From Achatina immaculata (taxonomy: Eukaryota > Mollusca > Gastropoda > Stylommatophora > Achatinidae): a DNA stretch of 64,000 nucleotides. The DNA is taken from positions 1,612,001 through 1,676,000 of the forward strand of contig CM019708.1 of the NCBI GenBank assembly GCA_009760885.1. The letters are read 5' to 3'. Under the pieces are notes generated by a model. That model saw only the letters and a program-made list of their open reading frames with translations. It did no database searches and was not told the DNA's origin. Both the position numbers and the translations under genes were made by a program. Positions 34,830 through 44,700 of this stretch are shown piece by piece. Position 1 is the first letter of the stretch; every line of letters begins with the position of its first letter.

Positions 34830-36735
34830 ATTGTTTAAAATTCCATGGGGTCAAGAGGTTAAGCTATTTTGCCCAATGATAGTTTTCTTCAGTGTCCCGA
34901 ATTTTACACAAGAAGATGGGATGTTACTTTTCCATTAAGTTCCACTATGAAGGGACAGCATCATTCCTTATTTTGTTTATCAGGCTGTTGTGACACAACC
35001 TATTCTCAAAGTGTGCTGTGAGGACGTTAAGTGCTTTTGTGATTCAGACTGCTTTGTTGGGTCAAATCAAATGGACAAAGTGTGATTGTGCATATTAACT
35101 TAAACTGTGCTGGCAGTTTCCAAGTTTCATCTTTTTTTGCTCACATGTTCAGTTTCACCATTTCTCAGTCATTCTTCTCACAATCAGTTCTCAGTTTTTA
35201 GTGAATGGAAGTCCGAGCATGTTCTTCATGACTGAAGCCTTCATGAAAGGCATTTTTATTCTTAGCATATGTAAAGTTATTTAGATAACCAAATTAAGAG
35301 AAGATTGTTATTTTGTTGTTTTACAATTACAGTTGCTGTTTCTTGCTCTTTGATAAGAAATGATAAGGAATCTGTACGTATCTTGTAAAAGTGGTGGAGT
35401 AGTTGTAGTCTAAGATTACTGCCATAGTGCTTGGACTGATGTTGAAAGAAAACTACCTTGACAAACTTGTCCATCATTTTTCTCAGTAGACTTCAGTGCA
35501 ATGGTTACTCTTTGTTATATCATTTTTGTTGACTTAAGCATGGAAACTTAAATATGTCTGCTTTTTCTTGATTCTTTTTTGGTGCCTTTTCTGATTCTGA
35601 TTTGGCCCTCTTTTTTTTCACTCAGTCAGATGTAGAAGATTTTTTTAATCAGGCTGATTTCGTTTGTTTAGTCTAAACTCTCGCACGATTTTAATCCATG
35701 TGTCATTCACAGCCAACTTAATATGAAGTACTGCAGACCTGTAGTCATTCACTGTCAACTTAATCTGAAGTGGTATTGCAAACTTTATGTTTCTAGGTTC
35801 TTTTCCCACCATTTTGTTCTATCTAATTTTCATTCTTTGTTTAGCTCTGTACATGGGGTTCAAGACTAGGACATCTGCAGTTCTTTATGTTGTTAGTTTA
35901 ATTACAAAAACAGAATATCACTCAGCTGCCCGTGTAATGACCAAACTTACATTTAACCTGAGGATGAACATTACACAAGTTTTTATAGTGAAACACTCAG
36001 CCTCTGCCTAAATATAGTTCATATTAAGACAAACACTGACAAAGAAAAGATCTGGAATATTTTTACATTTGATATGTCCAAAACTTTAGTCAGTATAATG
36101 AAACAATTTTGATATCAGTTCACAAAGTAATAGGAAAATAATTTTTAACAAATTAATCCTATGAGGGAACAAGTGAAATTAAAATTATGTCAGAATGAGA
36201 CAGAAACAAGAATAAGAATCAAACATGTCACTCAAGAAGGTCAAGCAACTGCCTTGTCATAACAGACCAAATTTAAATCATTTATGAAACTTCCATTCAG
36301 AGCTCCATTGTAAATGTTAACAAGGCAATATTTTATAGCAGTTGTTATAAAGGCTTCAGTAACAAAAAAATAATGTAAATATAGTATTTGAAAATATGTC
36401 CAGGCAATCAGCGACCCATAGCTGACCAAGACCCTGTCCCACCTCTCTATGGTACCCCCAGTAACAGGCCTAGCCTGACTAACGGGGCAGGGATTGCCAT
36501 AGTCTCCATGGTGGTGGATTCTGCTAAAGAAGCATTGCACACCCTCTGCTTTTTTAGCTGTAGTTCAGGACTGAAAAAGTAGCCACCATAACCCACTTCC
36601 ACACAGATACAATGCTGTGCCTCAACATCTCTACAGCATCGGCTGCAAAGAACAACAGCTCACAGTTACAGGGAGTTCGTACAAGTACATTTTATTATCT
36701 ATTCCCTATGTGTACAGTCTGAAGAAAAAGAGATC
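34830..36735. other. No gene recognised
   Basis: Mostly AT-rich. A GC-richer stretch at 36395-36600 with a short plus-strand frame (VPPLYGTPSNRPSLTNGAG) could be an element relic, but I do not recognise it. Confidence 0.4.
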
Positions 36736-36900
36736 AACGACATGAAACTCTAAAGAGAACATTTTTAAGAGAGGCCAATTTAGTGGGCATAACATCCCTT
36801 GATGAGGTTGAAAAGCTCGCTGAAAACAGGAAAACTTGGCGAACTACCATGCAAGCTCTATGTGACATTTAACAGCACAGGAAAGATATAAGATGTAAGA
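36736..36900 (+). mobile_element. RTE-B 3' fragment
   Basis: Plus-strand match to the RTE-B end (ETLKRTFLREANLVGITSLD, then ENRKTWRTTMQALCDI) and a decayed AAGAT-type tail. Confidence 0.8.
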
Positions 36901-37400
36901 TGTGTAGAAAATTCATCATTTCTGCTTTTAATTTGCTGATCAAGGACTTTGAGACAGATCTTTATTGTATGTCTGTTGTTTTCTCCAGCTGTTGTGCAGA
37001 CCTTACACTATACACTAGCTCTCTGTACATTTGCTTAGTTTTTGGGCTATCCATTATAATGCATTACAAATAATACAAGCATTTCAAAGAGGTTTTTAAT
37101 AGCTGGCATAGCTGACCAAATTTAATTCCCACTTGTATAAATATCATATTTAATTAATCTGTTCTTAAAAATAATTTATAAAAAGTACCAGAGCTGATTA
37201 AAAAAAAACCCAACACTTTGTGTGAAAAAACAAATAATTTAAGTAACATATTTTTTAAATTAAAAACAGGAAGTTCATCTTTGGAATGTTATCATTAATT
37301 GACGAAAAACATCTAAAAACATTCAGACAAACTTCATATGCATAATTTTTCAGTATCATAATAAAAGAAACATAAAAAAAAACTGCATAAAAACAGATAC

Positions 37401-37566
37401 AAATTTGTGGCCCACTGAAAAACAAAGAAAGTAATAATGCCAAATAATATAATGGTAATAATGAAGTATTACCCAATGCCAAATAATATAATGGTAATAA
37501 TGAAGTATTACCATCATACTATTTGGCATTATTATTTACTTTCTTTTTCAGTGGGCCACAAATTTT
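37401..37566. repeat. Hairpin-forming inverted repeat with internal duplication
   Basis: Left arm AAATTTGTGGCCCACTGAAA with the following 30 bases pairs with the right arm ending TTTCAGTGGGCCACAAATTT. Between them a ~38-bp unit (CCAATGCCAAATAATATAAT) is repeated. No coding content and no clear target duplication, so origin unresolved. Confidence 0.8.
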
Positions 37567-37581
37567 AATAATAATGAAGTA

Positions 37582-37905
37582 CACAAAAAAGAACAAATAT
37601 ATCTATACTACAAGAGCTTAATATTGGGGAGGACTGACTAGTAAAGAGGATTAAAGAGAGAAAATTTAAATATTCTGGACACATTAAACATCATGATAAT
37701 CAGGAGAAGACTGTCTTGGAAGGGTACATAATGGGAAAAAGAAAGAGAGGAAGACCATGGCAAAGATGGCTGCAACACATCATTGAGGATCTGCAAATGG
37801 ATGCATCTGCGGCAGGCCATCTTGCTCACAACCGAGAGGCCTACAGGAGTGCTGTTTGGAGGCAAAGTTCCACAAGGGACATGCAAATGAATGAATGAAT
37901 GAATG
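37582..37905 (+). mobile_element. RTE-A 3' fragment
   Basis: Flanked by AATAATGAAGTA (37570-37581 and 37906-37917). Encodes the RTE-A C-terminus (MGKRKRGRPWQRWLQHIIED, then [14 protein letters not shown]) and ends in (AATG)n. Confidence 0.9.
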
Positions 37906-38611
37906 AATAATGAAGTATTAATGAAGTATTAATTTAAATAAGACCATTGGTGAGGTGATTAAGATATACGATTCTGATCAGTTTTTGCCAGCATTCACCA
38001 AGAAACCCTGGCAAGCATAACATATAATGTCTTCAAGACATCTACCACTTTCTCAAACTCATAAATGTCTCTTGACAGTAGGCACATTTCAAAATTTAAG
38101 AAAATATTTCACCAATAACAACATTTTTAGTAACAAACTCAAGGCTAATAAAACAACAAAAAGCTATTAAGTACACTATGGCACTTCAGTACAAAAATTA
38201 ATTTAAAAAAAAAAGCATAAAATATGATGGCACATCTCTCAAATGTATATGTGTTGCTGTAAGGAAGTCTTCAGCAGTTTAAATTTAAATAAATATCACT
38301 CTCCAAGTTAAAAAACACTGTACATGAATGTTCTAAAAGGATCTGCTCATATATATATATATATATGTATATATGTTAACAAAAACAAATATTTTTATAC
38401 ATCTGAATTAGTTTATGATTTTTGTTCGTAGCAAAAAGCAAAAAAAGAACTGCATGCTACAGTTTTGAACCTACATTCTTCATAGTGGACATAAGGCCTA
38501 AGGCAATTAAGATTTAATATAAGAGGTATCATCAATGGCTACAATCAACACTTATCAATAATACCAGTGACTGTTATGTCATCTTTCAAATCAACATTCA
38601 AAAAGAACTAA

Positions 38612-39515
38612 GCTGATGCCCTCCCCTTTCTCATGTATACAAAAATATGTTGCATAACATACAACACAAGTCCAGTCATTATATTAAAACTAGATCAGTG
38701 GTTCTCAGACCCTTTTGCTGCACGGCCCACATTTAAAAGTCCAAAATTTTTACGGCCCACATTTAAAAGTAAAAAATTTTTGCGGCCCACTAATAAAATG
38801 CTTTATATTTGCAAGGTATAAATCTAATTTTATACAGTATTATGTCATATTTTAACTACATGTTTAACTGCATATTCATTGCTACACAAAAGTTCTTTTC
38901 ATTTACCTTAAAGATGGCACTGTTTCTAGTTGGACAGCATGTCTATTCTGGCTGGAATAAAACAATTGCTGAGAATTATATTTCATTTCTGCTCTCTCGC
39001 ACAATCTACGTCGACTGTTCTCTAAAATTAGATTGTAAAACTCCATTCTTCAGCAACATGGTCAGAAAGACGCTGCTGTCGCACTTCAAAAGCAATGTTG
39101 TCTTTTTATGTATATCAAATTTCTGTTTGATGCTGGAAGAAACACTGTCTGGACCACCCTTTCTCCAATAGCCACACTGTGGACATACTAATAAAGCAAC
39201 CTACAATTCTGCGGCTTCCATTCATGCAGACTGCCCCTAGGGCCTATGCATTGTGTGAAAAATGCAGAATAATTTTTTATTACATCTACTTTTTCCTCTT
39301 TTTTTTTTTTTGTGCTGCTTTCAGACTTCAGCATGGCTCACGATACTCCCTGTCAAGGCCCACCTTTGGGCCATGGCCTATGGGTTGTGAACCACTGAAC
39401 TAGATGTAATCCCTTCAACTAATGACACAGTAAATAAAAGGCAAACTACATAATTTATCACATCATAAAAACATTTTTGAGACCTTTCAAAAACTTCTGT
39501 ATTACATAATTGTAA
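38612..39515. repeat. Dispersed repeat copy carrying the hAT insertion
   Basis: Same repeat as 15525-15727, split at AACTAGAT by the 702-bp hAT element. The parts outside the insertion (38612-38695 and 39406-39515) align colinearly with that copy. Confidence 0.85.
38696..39397. mobile_element. hAT-type DNA transposon, non-autonomous (702 bp)
   Basis: Ends are CAGTGGTTCTCAGAC and, reverse-complemented, CAGTGGTTCACAACC. It is flanked by a perfect 8-bp duplication AACTAGAT (38688-38695 and 39398-39405), the size made by hAT transposases. Subterminal repeats of CGGCCCACATTTAAAAGT occur near the left end. Plus-strand frames inside have no transposase motif, so mobilisation would need an enzyme from elsewhere. 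Confidence 0.92.
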
Positions 39516-40789
39516 AAAAAATACAATAATTAAAAACTTTAGAAAGTTCTACATTTATCACATTCATAAACACTAATAAGAAAAACATATACATAAGGCC
39601 TTGTTGCTAACACTGATAATAAGAACAAATAGTAGCATCTTTAAAAAAAATATCCACTGTAATACTTAAAATACCAGCTATAATGCATGAAATAATTAAG
39701 ATGATGCAAACAAACTTGTCCAAATATGACTCACAAAGATCAGAAAAATTTTATTTTGAAAGTGAATCATTTCTAATTTTTCTGATCATAAGATCAACGA
39801 CTGTTCATTCTAAATCTGGTGAATTTAGCTTTGAGAAGGATTCACATTTACAATCTTTTATGCAAAACAAACAGTATTTATTTATCTTTTGTGTATAAAA
39901 ATCACAGTGTAATCAGCAGTGAAGTAATGAACAGATATTTATTGGAAATACTAACAGGCTTGAATACTGATTACCATGTTGTACAAGTGCATGGCTTTAT
40001 CAAATACTAAAGACTGATTGTATATATAATTGATGTAACTTCTCCACATCTGAAACAGTAAATGATATTTTTAAAAATTATACTTGATTTTTCTCTCCTA
40101 AAAATCATTAAGTAAAGTGGACAGTTGATAACAAACTGTTGATCATGTTTAATATTTATAAGCGTGAAAGCTCTTCACGCTAAAGTTTTTGAAAAATGAT
40201 GCCTACTTTTGATGAATAATTTAACTCCTGGTACACAATCATGCTACAGTAAGATACAATAACTAATGTGACACTTGATATTATAAAATTACATTGCTGT
40301 GCGATGGCTCCATTAAAAATAATGTATTTAAGTTAAGGCAACTACTACTAAAATTTCAATAAATCCTACTTAAAAAAAAAACTCTTGATCTCTCTGATAA
40401 ACCCAATGCTCAGTAGGAAAGGGTTAACAAAGAAAAGTCACAACACGTAGATGGTCATCAATTTCTAACAGACAAAATTAACAGTCTCATTAAAAATTTT
40501 TCACTGGCTTTCAGTAGCTAGGGTCCATCATCTTCTGATTTATCAAATAAAGAAATCGAGGGATACCTGAAATCTACATATTTTTGTACAACAAAAAAGT
40601 TTCCATATAGTACAAAAATATAATATTGCTTACAAAAATATAACATTGCTTAATCTCATTAATATCAGCAACAGGAGTTAAAAAGATTCTTTGTTATAAA
40701 TAATTGTAGTTTTTTTTTTTTCAAATTTTAAAAGCTGGCTGAACCTTTGGACCTTCTGCAAAAACACATGCAATGTTCACAAATTATAT

Positions 40790-41060
40790 TTCTTACAGCA
40801 AGAAATGTTTCTTTAACTCTTTCACTCTGAAACACCACTGGCAGTCTTGGTAGTTCTTGCACAAATATGTGAATCAGTGCTCAGAACAACACTGGACAAA
40901 GTCTAAATAAAATGAAAAATAGTACATTTCTAACCCACTCATATTTTTAAATTATAGAATAACTTTCAGTTTCTTTCTACCAAAAATTCTTATGAAAAAT
41001 TTATTCTGGCAAAGCATGGAAATTAATTCAGGTGTGAAACATTTAATAAAATGAGCCAGA
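40790..41060. repeat. Dispersed repeat, copy 1
   Basis: Colinear, diverged match to 59590-59860. Shared pieces include TTGCACA.ATATG, TCTACCAAAA and GGAAATTAATTCAGG. Nature unknown. Confidence 0.7.
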
Positions 41061-41149
41061 TTTCTGACAAATATTTCAAATTTTCTCTACACTTGTCAGA
41101 TCAAACAGAACTGCTCACTTAGAAAAAAAAATTGTTCATTCACTAAAAA

Positions 41150-41220
41150 CTCATTTATTACCATCTATATTGCAAATTTATTACCGTTTATATTGTAGAT
41201 TTATTACTGTCTATTTATTA
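41150..41220 (-). promoter_or_regulatory. Cluster of candidate poly(A) signals
   Basis: Four AATAAA hexamers on the minus strand, about 325-390 bases downstream of the possible LOXHD1 stop. They sit in a short imperfect repeat (TTTATTACC on plus), so they may be incidental. Confidence 0.35.
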
Positions 41221-41542
41221 CTTCTATTAAAGAAGTAAAAACTGTGGAGAATTTAAAGCTAGTTTTTCATTCTATTCAATTTTGACTTGCCTAGGGATCT
41301 TTACATGCATATTAACTTCTCTGGTAGTTGACAAAGTAATATTCTATATGATCTATTGTAATTTTGTAAATCAGCAGTAACTTACTGCTACATAATGACA
41401 CATTACATAAAGTTTTATCAGAAAATAATTTTACAATTATTTGAAGACCAGATGTGGGTGATCATAAGAGATCACTTTTACTTCCAGACTGAAACAAAAT
41501 GTTAATTTTCTAAAATCCTCCTAGCTACTGATCAAATATTTC

Positions 41543-41727
41543 TTACTCAGATTTGGCATAAATTTCTCTGGAAATCTGCTTATCTCCTTTACTCTTGGAC
41601 AACCACTTGCCACATGGGAACACAGTTTTGTAGTTTGTACCCATATTAATGACTTCTACTCTGTCCAAAAACCAGTCTGGCCCAAATCCACTGTTGTCAT
41701 GTTCAATTATAATCTTCTTGAGTTCAC
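41543..41727 (-). CDS. LOXHD1: LOXHD1-like exon 8 (PLAT C-terminal half), possibly terminal
   Basis: Acceptor TTTTGATTAATAG. Encodes [20 protein letters not shown], then [20 protein letters not shown] and [20 protein letters not shown]. The 3' end reads TCT GAG TAA GAA. Without splicing it stops at 41545-41543; if GTAAGA at 41546 is a donor, the exon ends at 41547 in phase 2. Several AATAAA signals on the minus strand near 41150-41220 and no later PLAT exon favour a terminal exon. Confidence 0.9.
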
Positions 41728-44700
41728 CTATTAATCAAAACAATGAGAAAAAAATTTCACATTTAAATAATAATCACATCAAGTACTACTAAAAGATTAT
41801 TCAGATTTAAATGTAGAAAAATCTATAGATATCTATGCAGATTTCATAGTTACTTCAGTGATAACTTTTGCCACACTTTTTGATCCTGAATAAGAACACT
41901 TTTGTCCTTAACATCAGTCCGTTCAGTTTTTCATGATTTCTTGTACAATAAATATTCTTCGTTTGTGCTTCTTATGTTTCTCTTCCACTTTCTTGAAACT
42001 TATTGCCTCCCACTAAATAACATTAACCATGTACTGCTTCTGAACATCAAAAGAAGGTAAATTAAATCAGTTATAATAAGGTCTAACTTTTTCTTCAGCT
42101 TTCCATTAAGGCTCATTGCTGCAGATAAAGTTCACCTCCATTACTCTTTACTCCTAATAAATAAAAGTAAATAAATATATTTGCTTTTATATCCTCTTCT
42201 ATGTTGTCTTTCCATCTCTGTCTTGGTCTATCCCTTGGTCTTGTTTCCTTGTACATACATCATTTTCATTTGTCCATTCTCTTCCATTCTTTTTACATGG
42301 CCCAACCAGCGGTTCAGTTTCAAGACATTTATAATTCATTGGGATTTAAATATGCTGTTCAGTTCAGCATTATTTCTAGCTCTCTATTCTCCACTGTTGG
42401 TATCCTTTATTGGCCTAAAGATTTTTCTTAGGATCTTGTTCTCAAAGATTTGCAATTGTTCATCTTTCTTTGTTTCTGATCCCCACATGACGGCTGGTCT
42501 TATTATAGTTTTGTATATTGTTATTTTAGTGTTTTGGGACAGTATTTTTTATTTTAACAAGTGTTGCAAGGCAAAGTATATTTTATTCCCTATCTGTACT
42601 CTGCTTTTAATTTCTTTGCTTACTATGTTGCTTCTATTAAGGTTGTGCCTAGATATTTGTATGTTTCTGCTTTTATAATGATCATATCTCCAACATTTAT
42701 ACAGTGTGTTTGGAAAATAACTGCGCACTAACCCAGTATCGATTCTGGTATTGTAATGATATCTTAATGACTGTAGCAGATAGATGTGGCTAGATTTCAC
42801 AGACATTAAGATATCACTACAGTACTGGAATTGATACTGGGTTAGTGCATAGTTACTTATGGAATACCCTGTATAATTTGGATCATTCTGCCCCTGGTCT
42901 CTTGATTATCTTCATATACTCTGTCTTATCTTAGTTAATGGCCAGACCCACTTTTAGTGCCACATCTGTCAGGCATATACAGATATTTGTGATTTCTTGT
43001 ATAGTTTCCCTACTAGGTTGATGTCGTCAGCATATCTTAGTATTTTAGCTTGTTCTTCTGTGCTGCTTTCTTCTTTCACTTTTCTGACTACCTTTTCTAG
43101 TACTAGGTTGAATAGTGAGATATTAACTTGTTTTAAACTAGTTCTTATATAGGAGGGTTCTGACTTTCTTCCTTTATACGTTACTATATTTTGTGCATCC
43201 TCCATGCATATTCTGGTCAAATTGATTAATTTATTAGGTATCTCAAATTCTTTCATAATTTTCCATAAGTTGCTCCTATCTATGCTGTCACAAGCTTTCT
43301 TGAAGTCAATGAAGATATTATGTACTTCTTTTTCATATTCCCAGTACTTTTCTGCTCTTTAATGTAGATAAAATATTTGGTCTACAGTTGAAACTTGCTT
43401 GACAGTCTCCCAGTATGTTCTTGCTGTATGGTTTTAATCTATTTAAAAGTATAATAGTATTTTGTAGCTTGTTTGTAGAAAGAATATTCTTTCACACTTG
43501 CTCTTATCACCTTTTCTGAATACTTTGATCAGTAATGATTCTCTCCATTCACTAGGGAGTTTTTTTCTTCTCTCCATATTTGTTGTATTAGTGCACATAT
43601 CTGTTTATGTAGATTTAGACCTCCTTCTTTAATCAATTCTGCACCAATTCCATCTGAACCCATTGCTTTGTTGTTTCACAGAAGCATGATACTGTAGATT
43701 ACTTCTTCCAAGTCTGGTTCATCTGTTTCAGGTTCACAAGTCTGTATTTATTCACATAGTAATGTGTTTATAGGCTCTTCACAGTTTAATAGTTTTCCAA
43801 AATATTCTTTCCACCTGATACAGATTTTCAAAAGAACTATCTATAAGACAATCTTCATACTAAATTTGTGTTACCAATGCCAGGCATGGACGCTGACAGC
43901 AAAAGACAAAAGGAAAATTACAACAACTGAAATGAGATTCTTGAGAAGAATTCTTGGAATATCAAGAATGGACAGTATCAGAAATGATGTCATTAGAAAT
44001 AAAGTAGAGAGTTGAACCCATTCTGAGCTATATTAAAAAACAGCAAATAAAATCACAGAAAGCAATGTTTCACAGACCACACAAAGGCCATGCAAACGAT
44101 GGACCGATGGTATATCAGAGTCCCTGAACATCTCAATATACGAAGCCAACAGGCGAGCCATTGAGAGACAATTGCACTTCACCTCTACACCTAACAGTAA
44201 ATGAGAAAGGACAAGACAAGACAGATTTTCTCTTCATTATTTATCATGTTTCCATTACTATCATTCAAGCTCTGGGGAGGTTGTTTATACCCTTGCTTTA
44301 CTGTTAAAATTCTTTATAGAATTCATGCTTTTCTTATTTTGATAGCATGTCTGCATGTCACTTACCATGTCTTTTATATATAGTCATTTTTGTTGACAAA
44401 TAACTTTGAGTTTCTTTACACTATCTGTGGTTCATAACATCTTATTGGCAGAAATGCAGATGAAGCCACTGACAACAATTATTGAGGAAAGACGCTGGCG
44501 ATGGTTGGGACATGTGCTCCAAATGACTGACAACTCACTACCAAAAATAGCACTAAGATGGACACCACAGGGGAACAGAAGTAAGGGTAGACCAAAAGAG
44601 ACATGGAGAAGAACAACAGAAAGGATGTTGAGCAACAGAGGGCTCACCTGGGCAAGAGCAGAAAAAAAGGCAAAGGACAGGCATTTGTGGAAAACCCTTG

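Noticed and set aside
36395..36600. GC-richer block with a proline-rich plus-strand frame
   Set aside because: No ends, no homologue in the window and no family recognised.
42181..42678. 165-codon plus-strand hydrophobic open frame that looks like a membrane protein
   Set aside because: It is the antisense shadow of the RTE-E coding strand; the minus strand has the recognisable retrotransposon C-terminus.
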